A DNA stretch of 64,000 nt from Neoroseomonas eburnea (GTDB taxonomy: Bacteria; Pseudomonadota; Alphaproteobacteria; Acetobacterales; Acetobacteraceae), in assembly GCF_018129005.1 (NCBI RefSeq), contig NZ_JAAEDL010000021.1, forward strand, positions 1 through 64,000, given 5' to 3'. Shown one piece after another: positions 47,736-57,224 of this stretch; position 1 is the stretch's first letter; each line of letters begins with the position of its first letter. The notes below the pieces were generated by a model. That model searched no databases. It was not told where the DNA came from and saw only the letters and a program-made list of their open reading frames with translations. The position numbers and the translations under genes were made by a program.

Positions 47736-49724
47736 CTACCGCGTAAGGTCGGAGCCGAATTCCGACACCTCGGTCGCCCCGCTGCTGCATGCCGTTCCTG
47801 TGCCAGGCATCGTGCCGCCCCTGGCAAGCCTGGCGCGGTTCAGCGCGCGTCGCCGCCCAGGCCCGGTCAGGAAGAGTGCCAATGCAGCCCCGTCCTCTTC
47901 GACAAGAAAACCGCGCTGCAGCAGGGTCGCCATCGCATTCCGCACCTGGGCTGCGCCGAACTCTCCGGCAAGCCGGGCGCGAATCTCGTGCTCCGGGGTT
48001 ATTCGCCAGCAGAGCCTGGCGACCGCCGCTTCGCAACCGACGAGCGTCGTCGTCTGTCGCGGCCACCCCCAGCGCTCGTCGTGCACCACCAACACCCCAT
48101 TCTCGTCGCAGGCATGGAGCGCACTCTCCGCATGATGGAGGTTCCAGCTCGTCTGCTCCGTCTTCATCGGCGCCACGACTGACTCTATCCGGTCCAGCGC
48201 GTCGGAATGCATGTCGAAATGATAGGCGAGCCTGCCGACGCCTTCGTCACCGAACGGGTAGATGTAGCGGTACCCGGCACAGGGCCGGAGCGTGACGCCG
48301 AATGCGGCCGGCCGCTCGAAGTACGGACTGAACCGATCGGCCAGGGCGCGCCCCGTGTCGTTCGGCGGCTGCAGATGGCGCAGAAGCGGGATCAGGCGTG
48401 CTGTCCGCGCATAGGCGGCTTCGCTCTCGCCGGGAAAGCCGTAGAGCAGGTTCCAGGCGACCGAGATGCCGAACTCCGCAGCCATCTTCAGGGTCTGGAC
48501 GTTCTGAAGCATGGTGCAGCCCTTGCGCATCAGCGTCAGGAGCTCGGTGTCCAGCGCCTCGATGCCGGGCTGGATGCGCCGCACCCCCGCCTGCGCAAGA
48601 AGCTCCATCTGGTCCGGGCGCAGATTCGCCTTCATCTGCCAGTAGATGCTCGCATCCGGGCCTTGGCTTGCGAGCAGCGGCAGAAACTCCTCGAAATAGC
48701 GAAGATCGAGGATCGCGTCCGTCGTGACGACGTCACCGCCGTGGCGCGCGACGAGGTGTGCCAGCTCATCGTAGGCGCGGCGCTGCGACTTGCTGCGATA
48801 GGCCATGGAGCGCCCGTTCAGCCCGCAGAAGGTGCAGTGATGCTTGGCGCCCCACCAGCAGCCGCGCGCCGCTTCAAAGATGACGGCCGGCACGGCGTGC
48901 GGTTCCGCTGCAGTGGCGGCCCGCTGGGCATAGAAGTCATCGAGATCGGGATAAGGCAGCGTATCGAGATCGCTGATCCGATCCGCGTCGATCCTGGGCA
49001 GGCTCGTCTGCCCCTCCGCCGAGCGGATGACCATGCCGGGCAGCCCTGCGAGATCTTCCCGCGCCAGGTGCCGGCACACCAGTTCGGGGAAGGTACGGTC
49101 GCCCTCGCCGAGGCAGACGACATCGATGAAGGGATAGCGGCGATGCAGCTCGACGCCCATCTCGCCCTGGCAGTTCGGCCCGCCCAGGACGATCAGCACA
49201 TGCGGAGCGCGCTCCTTCACCCGGCGGGCGAAAGCCAGCGTCGCCATGTTCTGCTGGAACGCGGTGGACAGGCCAAGGACGGCATAGCGATCCCAGTCGA
49301 TCGATGCGGCGCAATGCTCGATGAACGCCTCGGCGCCTTCGCGGGCAGCCAGGATCAGCAGCAGCCTGGCCACGTATTCGCGCTCCGGGCAGACGGCCCG
49401 GAAGACATGCGTCAGAAAGCCGAGATCCGCCGCCTCATCTGCGGCGGATGGCATCCGCGCGGCCCGTGCGAATACCCATTCCCCGACCATGCTCGTGTGG
49501 TAGGCGGTATCGGTGAGACAGGAGAACGTCTCGCTTCCGACCGACGCGACGTAGTCGAGCGAAAAGTAGCGCACGTCACAGGGAATGCCCCTCGCCGCGA
49601 TGCCCGATTTCAGCAGCCCGAGTGCCAGGCTCGGGTAGCGCGCCGAGGCCAGTGGCAGCGAGGCCAGCAGGACACCGCCACGGCCCGCCGCGTGGGGCGT
49701 GTGGTCAGCCCCTGGCCTCGGCAT
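47736..49724 (-). CDS. B12-binding radical SAM RiPP maturase (C-methyltransferase type)
   Basis: A 662-residue enzyme. The N-terminal 230 residues look like a cobalamin-binding Rossmann domain (VLLASLPLASARYPSLALGL, VLIVLGGPNCQGEMGVEL, VVCLGEGDRTFPELV). The radical SAM cluster motif is C289-x7-C297-x2-C300 in RGCWWGAKHHCTFCGLNG; the x7 spacing and the CWWG/CGLNG flanks are the mark I know for the RiPP-maturation C-methyltransferase group. The C-terminal third has the GIEALDTELLTLMRKGCTML block. It would C-methylate or otherwise modify a ribosomal peptide; the leader-like peptide gene just upstream overlaps its start by 20 nt. Confidence 0.87.
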   Translation of the reverse strand: MPRPGADHTPHAAGRGGVLLASLPLASARYPSLALGLLKSGIAARGIPCDVRYFSLDYVASVGSETFSCLTDTAYHTSMVGEWVFARAARMPSAADEAADLGFLTHVFRAVCPEREYVARLLLILAAREGAEAFIEHCAASIDWDRYAVLGLSTAFQQNMATLAFARRVKERAPHVLIVLGGPNCQGEMGVELHRRYPFIDVVCLGEGDRTFPELVCRHLAREDLAGLPGMVIRSAEGQTSLPRIDADRISDLDTLPYPDLDDFYAQRAATAAEPHAVPAVIFEAARGCWWGAKHHCTFCGLNGRSMAYRSKSQRRAYDELAHLVARHGGDVVTTDAILDLRYFEEFLPLLASQGPDASIYWQMKANLRPDQMELLAQAGVRRIQPGIEALDTELLTLMRKGCTMLQNVQTLKMAAEFGISVAWNLLYGFPGESEAAYARTARLIPLLRHLQPPNDTGRALADRFSPYFERPAAFGVTLRPCAGYRYIYPFGDEGVGRLAYHFDMHSDALDRIESVVAPMKTEQTSWNLHHAESALHACDENGVLVVHDERWGWPRQTTTLVGCEAAVARLCWRITPEHEIRARLAGEFGAAQVRNAMATLLQRGFLVEEDGAALALFLTGPGRRRALNRARLARGGTMPGTGTACSSGATEVSEFGSDLTR

Positions 49725-49935
49725 CGAGCGTGGCTGCGGCAGCGCTCATCCGCGCTTCGAAGTTCGCCTCCGTCAGGCTGTCGAAGAAGATCACCCATTG
49801 CGGCTCGGGTCGCAGGCCCTGCCCTCTCAGCGCCGTCGCCGTATCATCGAGCAGGCTGCGCCGGAATGCCGGATCGGCCTTGGCCAGGGCGAAGAGGAGC
49901 TTGAAGGAGCCGAGCGTGATAGGTTCCAGAGGCAT
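49705..49935 (-). CDS. RiPP precursor-like peptide with NHLP/Nif11-like leader
   Basis: A 76-residue peptide beginning MPLEPITLGSFKLLFALA. The block KADPAFRRSLLDDTATALRG resembles the leader of NHLP (nitrile-hydratase-like) and Nif11-type precursors (helix, Asp-Pro-x-Phe, then Leu-rich helix). There is no Gly-Gly cleavage site and no Cys; the possible core or partner region is QWVIFFDSLTEANFEARMSA with its Phe-Phe and Arg-Met. It overlaps the radical SAM start, the usual coupling of a precursor with its maturase. ATG 49935 is used (GGAG nine bases upstream); an upstream open extension is not conserved-looking. It might instead be a leader-like accessory protein. Confidence 0.7.
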   Translation of the reverse strand: MPLEPITLGSFKLLFALAKADPAFRRSLLDDTATALRGQGLRPEPQWVIFFDSLTEANFEARMSAAAATLDAEARG

Positions 49936-50047
49936 GGATCCAATCTCCGTCGCGAAGGCGCGGTTGCGTCGCGATGGGTCCATCCGGCCACGACCATGGA
50001 CGTCGCCGGCCCACGTTTCGCGATCATCCGTTTCACAATCGCACCAG

Positions 50048-50067
50048 ATTATATGTTGGTCAACCAA
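50048..50067 (-). promoter_or_regulatory. TATAAT box with adjoining TTGGT-CA-ACCAA dyad
   Basis: On the minus strand a perfect TATAAT lies at 50053-50048, about 113 bp before the precursor ATG and just after the cyclase gene ends. Abutting it upstream is the dyad TTGGTCAACCAA-type (arms 50056-50060 and 50063-50067), similar in shape to GntR/FadR-family operators. A good -35 is not obvious, which fits activator or repressor control. Confidence 0.4.
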
Positions 50068-50087
50068 TGAGTCGCGCCCTTGCCGGG

Positions 50088-53000
50088 CTACCGCGGCGCG
50101 TCTCCGCAGTCGCCGTGCAGGATGTCCGTATCCACGCCGATGCGAAGGCCGAGACCGACAAGAGCCGCTTCCGCCCTCTCGGCCGCCGCAGCCATGCCGC
50201 AGCCCCGGTACTCTTCGGCCGCCATGGTCAGTGCTTCTGTCGCTTCGACGCCGCGGCCCTGGCGCGCCAGCAGCCGCCCCAATCCGAACTGGCTCTCGGC
50301 GAGTTCAGGCCGCATGCCGATCGTGCGGGCCAGGCCGAGGGCTTCGCGGAATGCGGCCTCGGCTCGCTGCAACGCCGCTGCATCGCCCTCCTGCGCGGAG
50401 CCGATCTCACCGATGAGTCGGGTCGCATGGGCAGCGAGCGGACGGTAGCCATAGCGGTGCGCCAACTCCGCCGCCGCCGCGGCGTGGCGCTCCGCCTCGC
50501 CATCGGCGCCGGCCACGTGGTGGGCGAGGGCGAGCGACGCGGTGCACCAGCCTTCCAGTGCCGCAAGCTTGTGCGAGCGGGCCTGGACGATCGCTTCCTC
50601 GAGCAGAGGAATGGCCGGATCGGGGCGTCCGGAAAGGGCGTAGGCGCGGCCGAGATAGCGCGCCGCATGCGGCATCAGAAGCACAATCTCATTGGCGCGC
50701 GCGATCCGGAGGGAGTCCTCGAGTAGCGGTATCGCCGCATCGATCGCCCCGCCCATGAGGTGCGCGAGGCCGAGCGCCGCCTGGGTATAGCTTAGATCGT
50801 AGGGGCGCTTCGTAGCTTCCGCGAGATCGAGCGCCTCGCCCGCTCGCGCCAGAGCCTGCTTCCAACGCCCGAGAAAGCTCTGAACATGGGAGAGCGAGAC
50901 CAGGCACATGACCGACGCCGTGCCGGTGGTCGCGGACTGGCCGCGGCGCTGGTCCTCGGTCGCCCGCTCGAGCGTGGTGGTGAGGATCTGCTCGGCTGCG
51001 GCGAAATCGCCTCGGCTCCAAAAGGCCTGGCCAAGCGCGAAGCCCGAGCTGATGAAGGAGGAGATGTCGCCCAGGCGCTCCGCGAGAGCCCTTCCCTGCC
51101 TGCCGGCCTCCACCGCCACATCGAGCCCGCCGAAGTTGGATTGGATCGTCGACCGGCTGATGACGATCTGCATGAGGCGCCGCTCGTCGCCGATCGCCCG
51201 GGCCAGCGTCTCCGCCTCGGCGAGGTGGCCAAGCACCTCCTCCAGGTCGGCGCTCGCCGCGAGAGCGACGCGCAGCCCCAGGCGGATGTCGATGCACAGC
51301 TCGGCGTTGCCGCGATCGGCAGGCAGGTGGACCGCTGCGTCAAGGGCGCGTCGGAAGAAGGTGGCGGCAGCGCGGTGCGCGGAATGCGCGTTGGCCTTCT
51401 GGCCCGCCTTGAATGCGTAGGCGGTGGCCTTGTCCCAGACCTCGCCGCGCAGCGCGTGATCGGCCAGCCGCTCCGTGAACTCGTCGATCCTCTCGGCGAA
51501 GCTCGCCTCGATGGCTGCGAGCGCCTGGCGGTGAAGAGCACGCCGATGGCGCTGGAGCATGCTGTCGTAGGCGACGGTGTGGGTCAGTGCATGCTTGAAG
51601 GTGTATTCCACGCCGGGCATGCCGCCGTGCTCGTAGAGGAACTCCTGCGCCTGCAGCTCCTGCAGGAGCCGCGCGAGCTGATCCGGCCCCATGCCGGCGA
51701 TCGCGCGGAGCAGGGCAACCGGCACGTCCTTGCCGATGATCGAGGCCACCTGGAGCAGGGTCCGCGCCTCGCTCGGCAGCCCGTCGATGCGCGCCGCGAT
51801 GACGCTCTGCACCGAATCCGGGATCTCCACGTCCTCGGCGCTGCGCGTCAGGCGAAAGCGCTGCGGTTCGCTGACCAGCACGCCGGTCTCGACCAGGGAG
51901 CGGGCGATCTCCTCGAGGAAGAGCGGCGTCCCGCCCGTCTGTTCGATCATGCGCTCGCGCAGGCTGCTCAGCTCCGGCGTGCCGCCGATCAGGTTCCGCA
52001 GCAGGCGATCGGAGGCGTCCCGGTCCAGCGGGCCGAGCTGCACCAGCGAAAAGTAGCTGAGCCGCGACCAGCGGTTCTCGAACTCGGGCCGATAGGTCGC
52101 GATGATCAGGACCCTCGCGCCGCCAAGACTGTCGATCACCGCATCGATCACCGACCGGCTTTCGGCATCCGCCCAGTGCATGTCCTCGATGAGCAGGATG
52201 ACGGGGCGGGAGGCGGCGGCGCGCAACACGAGGGCGCGCAGGGCATCGTGGGTGACGCGGCGCCGGTGCGCGGGGTCGAGGCCAGACCATGCGGCATCCG
52301 GGATGGGCAGCGCCAGGAGCGAACGCAGCGCCGCGTGTTCAAGGGAATCGGACCGACCGAGCGCCGCCAGCGCCTCGGCGAGCTTCGCATCGATGGTCAA
52401 CTGGGTATCGTCCACGCCGACGCCAAGCCAATCGGACAGCAGTTCGGCGATCAGCCTGTAGGGCGTGTGCCGGTCATGCGGCATGGCTGCCGCCGAGACC
52501 AGGGTCGCGGCCATGAAGCCGGTGTCGCGCAGGAACTCATGGGCCAGGCGGGACTTGCCCATGCCCGCCTCGCCCGAGATGGCGACGACCTGCCCACGGC
52601 CGGCCTCGAAGCGTCGCAGCGCATCCGTCAGGATCGCTGCCTCCGTGCCACGCCCGACGAAGGGCGTCAGCCGATGCGCGGACGACCGGACCTGCCAGCG
52701 TGTCTGGCCGGCCGTGCTCACCAGTTCGAACACCTCGACGGGCCGTGACGTTCCCTTCACCTCGACCGGCCCGCGCGACCGCAATTGCACGAACCCGCTG
52801 ACAAGACGCGCCGTGCGAGCCGTGAGACATGCCGTGCCCGGCTGCGCCAACTGCTCCATGCGGCTCGCGAGATGGGTGGTGGGCCCGACCGCCTCGTATT
52901 CGAGCGACAGATCATGGCCCCTGGCACGCACCACCACCTCACCGGAATTGAGTCCGACGCGCAGCTCGACGGAGGCCTCCCCGAGGCGCGAGGCCGCCGC

Positions 53001-53516
53001 GATCATCTCCTGCGCGGCGAAGCAGGCCCGGACGGCATGATCCTCGAAGGCGAGCGGGGCACCGAACACCGCCATCATCCCGTCGCCCTGCCAGCGGTTG
53101 ACCGTGCCGCCATAGCGGTGCACCGCCTCCGCCATGGCTGTGAGGCCCGGCTCCAGCCGGCGGATGGCCTGCTCGGGATCGAGGTCTTGGATCAGCGCCG
53201 TGGAATCCCGGATGTCGGCGAAGAGAACCGTCACCTGCTTCCGTTCGCCCTCCCGGGCGAAGCGCGAGTTCAGCAACGTTGCCAGGGGTGAAGGAAAGGG
53301 CCTGGCGACGGCCCCTTCGGTCTCGCCGGCCTCGTGAAGCCCCGCATTGTCGGCGCCCTCGTCGCCCGCGAGGGCGCGGCCGCAGCCGCCGCAGAACCGG
53401 GCGCCGGGGCGGCTGACGTGGCCGCACACCACGCAGCGGGTCGGCAATGGAGCGCCACAGGCGTCGCAGAAGCGATTCCCGTCGGCACTATGGCCACCGC
53501 AGCTGGCGCAGAGCAT
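50088..53516 (-). CDS. Class III nucleotide cyclase with zinc ribbons, ATPase and TPR
   Basis: A 1142-residue signalling protein. Two Cys4 zinc ribbons (about 3-21 and 28-46; CASCGG...CDACGAP and CVVCGH...CGGCGRA) precede a class III cyclase domain (about 90-265) with metal-binding Asp in LFADIRDST and in WQGDGMMAVFG. An STAND/AAA-type ATPase follows (about 295-560; Walker A GEAGMGKSRLAHEF, Walker B VILLIEDMHWADAE), then a long TPR-like helical C-terminus. Family members make cAMP in response to signals sensed by the repeats. AGGAGG nine bases upstream supports ATG 53516. It lies just upstream of the RiPP unit on the same strand, with a promoter of its own between them. Confidence 0.9.
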   Translation of the reverse strand: MLCASCGGHSADGNRFCDACGAPLPTRCVVCGHVSRPGARFCGGCGRALAGDEGADNAGLHEAGETEGAVARPFPSPLATLLNSRFAREGERKQVTVLFADIRDSTALIQDLDPEQAIRRLEPGLTAMAEAVHRYGGTVNRWQGDGMMAVFGAPLAFEDHAVRACFAAQEMIAAASRLGEASVELRVGLNSGEVVVRARGHDLSLEYEAVGPTTHLASRMEQLAQPGTACLTARTARLVSGFVQLRSRGPVEVKGTSRPVEVFELVSTAGQTRWQVRSSAHRLTPFVGRGTEAAILTDALRRFEAGRGQVVAISGEAGMGKSRLAHEFLRDTGFMAATLVSAAAMPHDRHTPYRLIAELLSDWLGVGVDDTQLTIDAKLAEALAALGRSDSLEHAALRSLLALPIPDAAWSGLDPAHRRRVTHDALRALVLRAAASRPVILLIEDMHWADAESRSVIDAVIDSLGGARVLIIATYRPEFENRWSRLSYFSLVQLGPLDRDASDRLLRNLIGGTPELSSLRERMIEQTGGTPLFLEEIARSLVETGVLVSEPQRFRLTRSAEDVEIPDSVQSVIAARIDGLPSEARTLLQVASIIGKDVPVALLRAIAGMGPDQLARLLQELQAQEFLYEHGGMPGVEYTFKHALTHTVAYDSMLQRHRRALHRQALAAIEASFAERIDEFTERLADHALRGEVWDKATAYAFKAGQKANAHSAHRAAATFFRRALDAAVHLPADRGNAELCIDIRLGLRVALAASADLEEVLGHLAEAETLARAIGDERRLMQIVISRSTIQSNFGGLDVAVEAGRQGRALAERLGDISSFISSGFALGQAFWSRGDFAAAEQILTTTLERATEDQRRGQSATTGTASVMCLVSLSHVQSFLGRWKQALARAGEALDLAEATKRPYDLSYTQAALGLAHLMGGAIDAAIPLLEDSLRIARANEIVLLMPHAARYLGRAYALSGRPDPAIPLLEEAIVQARSHKLAALEGWCTASLALAHHVAGADGEAERHAAAAAELAHRYGYRPLAAHATRLIGEIGSAQEGDAAALQRAEAAFREALGLARTIGMRPELAESQFGLGRLLARQGRGVEATEALTMAAEEYRGCGMAAAAERAEAALVGLGLRIGVDTDILHGDCGDAPR

Positions 53517-53759
53517 CGCCCGTTGCCTCCTTGCGAGTCCCGCCGCGGCGCTTCCGCTCCCCTCCGCGCGCGAACGCGGCAGCGCCCAGTCTATGTGGAT
53601 GCATCACCCGGATAGAATGGTTTGTTTCCATTCGCCGACAAACTCGGTTGCGGATGTCAGGTTCGGCGATATATGAGTCGAAATCGAAATAATGAAGCCC
53701 CCGCCTGACTCGAGGGGCGCGGGCCGTCCGCGGACGAGACATCGTCGGAGGAGGGCAAC

Positions 53760-55742
53760 ATGCCGGCGAAGGTTGAGCTCGAGAATGCGGCATTGCTGGA
53801 CGATTTCCTGGCCCGTCGGACGCCGCTTTGCCTCAACGAATGCGACACCCTGGTCAGCGAGGCGATCAAGGTGCTCGAGGGGCTCTATGTCCATCTGCCC
53901 CCGAAGCGCGCCCTCTATGCCGTCGATCCCGTGCGTCGCCTGCGGCTCCTGGCCATGCGGATCCGACGGAAGATGGAGGCGAACGGCGTGGACCGCGGTG
54001 CCTCGCTCCCCGACGACATGTGGTTCCATCGGGAACTGAGCGAGATCATGACCTCGATGCGGGACCTGCATACGATGTACGTGCTGCCCGCGCCCTTCGA
54101 CCAGGCGATCGCATTTCTCCCCTTCCAGATCGAAGGCTGCATCGAGAACGGCGAACATCGGTATCTCGTCTCCAACATCATCGATGGGCTGTCCTGGTTC
54201 AGCGCTCCGCAGAGCTTCGAGCGCGGCGTCGTGGTGACACACTGGAACAACGTGCCGATCGATCGCGCCGTGGAACTGTCCGGAGAGCGCAACGCCGGAA
54301 GCAATCCCGAAGCGCGCCGGGCGCGCGGCGTGGCCCGGCTGACGATGCGCCCTCTCGCCAAGTCGCCGCCGCCCGACGATGCGCGGGTCGCCCTGCGTTA
54401 CCTCGCGAGGGACGGAAGCGCCCACGAGCTGGTGGAGGAATGGCGGGTGGCCGAAGTGGAAGGGAAGGATGATCTTCCCGTCGACGGCCGGCCCATCGTC
54501 GAGGCGCTGGACTACGAAATCGATCAGGTGAGGCTTCTCCGGCGCGAGAACTTCTCGCGCCTTGCGCAGCGGTCGAGGAAGCCGGCAAGCGAGAAGACGA
54601 GCTGGCTGCGCCAGGACCGGGCCGTCTCGGACGAGGATGGCCTCACGGAAGTGGATACCATGCTTCCGGGCGTATTCCGGGCTGCGAAACTCCGGACGGA
54701 GGAAGGGCTGTACGGCTACATCCGCATCTACACGTTCCAGACAAGGGAGAAGCTCGTTGACGAGTTCATCCGGCTGCTCGGGGTCATGCCGGAGGATGGG
54801 CTCATCATCGATATCCGCGACAATCCGGGGGGCCTGGTCGCGCATGGCGAGTGCATCCTCCAGACGCTGACGCCGCGGCACATCCAGCCGGCGCCTGCCC
54901 AGTTCATCAGCACGCCGCTCACCGCGGAGTTCTGCCGCCGCTTGCCCGCCTTCGGGGAGTGGAGCGTCTCGGTCGAACGCGCGCTGGAGACCGGCGCCAC
55001 CTATTCCGCAGCCTTCCCGATGACGGCGCCCGTCTTCGCCAACGCTATCGGCCAGCGCTACCAGGGCCCCGTGGTGCTCATCGTCAATGCGCTCTCCTAC
55101 AGCACGTCCGATATCTTCGCCGCCGGCTTCCAGGACCACGGGATCGGCGCCGTGCTGGGCACCGACGGTTTGACCGGCGCCGGCGGCGCCCAGGTCATCA
55201 CGCATTCGGAACTGCACAACCAGTTCCCCGATGCGGAGGAGGATTGGCCGCTTGGTACCCTGGTCGCCGGCCGCGGCGACATTCGCTTCGCCCTCCGGCG
55301 AACCCTGCGCGTCGGCGAGCTCAATCCCGGGATGGAGCTGGAGGACCGCGGCGTCGAACCTGACGACCGCTACACGATGAGCAGGTCGGATGTCCTGGGC
55401 CGCAATCTCGGGTTGCTCCAGAAGGCCGCCGCCATGCTCGGCAGCAAGAAGGAGGAGCGGTATTGCCTGAAGCCCGCCGGTCCCCTGAAGCGGGACGCCG
55501 GCATCATCACCGCGCCCGTGTCGGTACGTGGAATCGACCGCCTCGACGTTCTCCTCGATGGCTGGGCCAGCGCATCGCTGAAGGTCACGGGCGATACCAT
55601 CCCGATCGTCGCCACCTTGCCGCCCGAGCCCTGGCCCAATCCGACGACCCTGCAATTGCGCGGCTACCGGCGATCGGACGGCAAGCTGGTCGCTGCATGG
55701 AATGAGCCGCTGCCCGACGATCTGTTCACGACCGGGACGTGA
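53760..55742 (+). CDS. S41-family peptidase-like protein
   Basis: A 660-residue protein with an S41/C-terminal-processing-protease core at about 325-510: YIRIYTFQTREKLVDEF, the LIIDIRDNPGGLVAHGE strand, and the nucleophile region VNALSYSTSDIFAAGFQDHG. After it the usual Lys-bearing TxGKG loop reads DGLTGAGGAQ, so the general-base Lys of the Ser-Lys dyad is missing; a tricorn-like mechanism or loss of activity is possible. There is no signal peptide and no obvious PDZ domain, unlike standard periplasmic members. The N-terminal 300 residues are helical and unrecognised. A GGAGGAGGG site precedes ATG 53760. It is divergent from the cyclase gene. Confidence 0.75.
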   Translation: MPAKVELENAALLDDFLARRTPLCLNECDTLVSEAIKVLEGLYVHLPPKRALYAVDPVRRLRLLAMRIRRKMEANGVDRGASLPDDMWFHRELSEIMTSMRDLHTMYVLPAPFDQAIAFLPFQIEGCIENGEHRYLVSNIIDGLSWFSAPQSFERGVVVTHWNNVPIDRAVELSGERNAGSNPEARRARGVARLTMRPLAKSPPPDDARVALRYLARDGSAHELVEEWRVAEVEGKDDLPVDGRPIVEALDYEIDQVRLLRRENFSRLAQRSRKPASEKTSWLRQDRAVSDEDGLTEVDTMLPGVFRAAKLRTEEGLYGYIRIYTFQTREKLVDEFIRLLGVMPEDGLIIDIRDNPGGLVAHGECILQTLTPRHIQPAPAQFISTPLTAEFCRRLPAFGEWSVSVERALETGATYSAAFPMTAPVFANAIGQRYQGPVVLIVNALSYSTSDIFAAGFQDHGIGAVLGTDGLTGAGGAQVITHSELHNQFPDAEEDWPLGTLVAGRGDIRFALRRTLRVGELNPGMELEDRGVEPDDRYTMSRSDVLGRNLGLLQKAAAMLGSKKEERYCLKPAGPLKRDAGIITAPVSVRGIDRLDVLLDGWASASLKVTGDTIPIVATLPPEPWPNPTTLQLRGYRRSDGKLVAAWNEPLPDDLFTTGT

Positions 55743-55926
55743 CGGCGCTGCACCGCGCATCGGACATGACCAGGACGAGCATCCAGGAAGGGGCGCCCGG
55801 CCGCTGATCAGGCCGGGCGCAGGAGGTCGGCGCGGGATCCGACGCGAAGCGCGCGCCGGCAGGATCACCCGGCCCTTTCCGGCGGCCGCGCGGCATCTCG
55901 GTCGCGCGGCCGCCGCGAGGCCATCG

Positions 55927-56271
55927 TCACGGCGATCCGCTCTCGAACGTCACGAGAGGCCGCTCCTCCCCCCTGGGCTCGAAGCGCATCGGGGCGGAGT
56001 CGAAGGCACTCGCATGCGGGAGCACCGGCGCGCGGGTCACCTCGACGGAATAGGTGTGCGCGCTCTCGCCCCACCCCTCGGTCACCGAGACGAGCGGCGC
56101 CTTGGGGCCCGGCGCTGCCGAAAAGGCGCCGCGGGCGCGCGGGTCCTCCGGACCGACATAGATGACGTCGCCGTTCTCCCACACGGCGAAGCGGTCCTGC
56201 GCAAGGACGGGGTTGCTCAGGAGAGCCCCCGCGACGAAGGCGAAGCGGATAGCGCTGTCTCTGACGAACAT
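55927..56271 (-). CDS. Small secreted hypothetical protein
   Basis: A 114-residue protein with a signal peptide (FAFVAGALLSNPVLAQ, cleavage after LAQ) and a compact mature part (FAVWENGDVIYVGPEDPRA). AAGGAGGACTCC precedes ATG 56271 and fixes the start. No known family. It is 168 bp downstream of the Crp/Fnr gene on the same strand, so it may be a target of that regulator. Confidence 0.7.
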   Translation of the reverse strand: MFVRDSAIRFAFVAGALLSNPVLAQDRFAVWENGDVIYVGPEDPRARGAFSAAPGPKAPLVSVTEGWGESAHTYSVEVTRAPVLPHASAFDSAPMRFEPRGEERPLVTFESGSP

Positions 56272-56438
56272 CTTGGAGTCCTCCTTCCTCGCCCGACGAT
56301 GAATTCGTCGAAGCGGCACGAGGACGGTGAGCCCTTCGATGACGCAATTCGGTGCGAACGCGCACAGGACGCTGCGGCCACGTGCGGAACGCGTCACCCG
56401 CTGCCGAGCGGGCCGAAGGGCCGGCCGGCCGGCCGGCA

Positions 56439-57224
56439 TCAGAGATCGGTCTCGGCCTCCAGCTCGGCGTCCAGTGCGCGACGGAGCGCATCCGGGCGCC
56501 GGATGACGATGCCGCCGCGTTCCCGGGCGATGGTGCCTTGGCGCATCAACTCCCCGAACTCGCGCGAAACCGCCTCCCGTCGTGCGCCGATCCGCGCGGC
56601 GAGCACGTGCTGACGCGGGGGCGGGCTGATCACCCGCTCCTCTCCGGAGGTCCGGCCGTCATTCCCGGTGCGCGGGCGCGAAAGGCGCAGCAGCTCGGCA
56701 TGAACGCGCAGGCGCACCGGCAGCGCCTCGCGCTCGAGCAGGCGCTTCGATTGACGCCTCAGGATCTCCGTCACGTGCCGCAGCAGATCGCGGCACGCCG
56801 CCGGCGTGCTGCAGGCCGCATCGAGAAAGGCCGCCGCCGGCAGCATGCAGAGGCTCGACTTCACGAGCGCGGTCGCGGCGGCCGTGCGTGGTGCGCCATC
56901 GATCGCCGCGATCTCGCCGAACATGCCACCGGCGGGAATGTCGGTGAGAATGAGTTCGCGCCCCGCAGGCGTTCGGACCTGGATGCGCACCGCGCCTTCC
57001 AGCACGAACCAGACGTCGCTCGAGGCATCTTCAAGGTCGAGGATCAACCCGCCGGGACCATAGCTGCGCCAGGAGGCGACCTCGGCCGCGTGTCGCAGGG
57101 AATCCTCGGAGGCCTTGCTCAGAATGGCCAGGCGGCGCAGGCGTTCGAGAGAAGCGGTCCCGACCATTGTCGCGGCCGCGGATGGCGCGACAGGCGCGCC
57201 ACCATGCGTCGGCTGTGCACACAT
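56439..57224 (-). CDS. Crp/Fnr-family transcriptional regulator
   Basis: A 261-residue regulator: a cyclic-nucleotide-binding-like beta roll (about 30-150; WFVLEGAVRIQVRTPAG, PAGGMFGEIAAIDGAPRTA), a dimer helix, and a C-terminal winged helix (VLAARIGARREAVSREFGEL). No cysteine cluster for an Fnr-type iron-sulfur centre is present. Of three in-frame starts I choose 57224 because GGAGG lies nine bases upstream. Effector unknown. Confidence 0.88.
   Translation of the reverse strand: MCAQPTHGGAPVAPSAAATMVGTASLERLRRLAILSKASEDSLRHAAEVASWRSYGPGGLILDLEDASSDVWFVLEGAVRIQVRTPAGRELILTDIPAGGMFGEIAAIDGAPRTAAATALVKSSLCMLPAAAFLDAACSTPAACRDLLRHVTEILRRQSKRLLEREALPVRLRVHAELLRLSRPRTGNDGRTSGEERVISPPPRQHVLAARIGARREAVSREFGELMRQGTIARERGGIVIRRPDALRRALDAELEAETDL

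Noticed and set aside
47302-48135. Plus-strand frame between yghU and the radical SAM gene
   Set aside because: About 400 bp run antisense through the radical SAM C-terminus, and no motif is recognisable.
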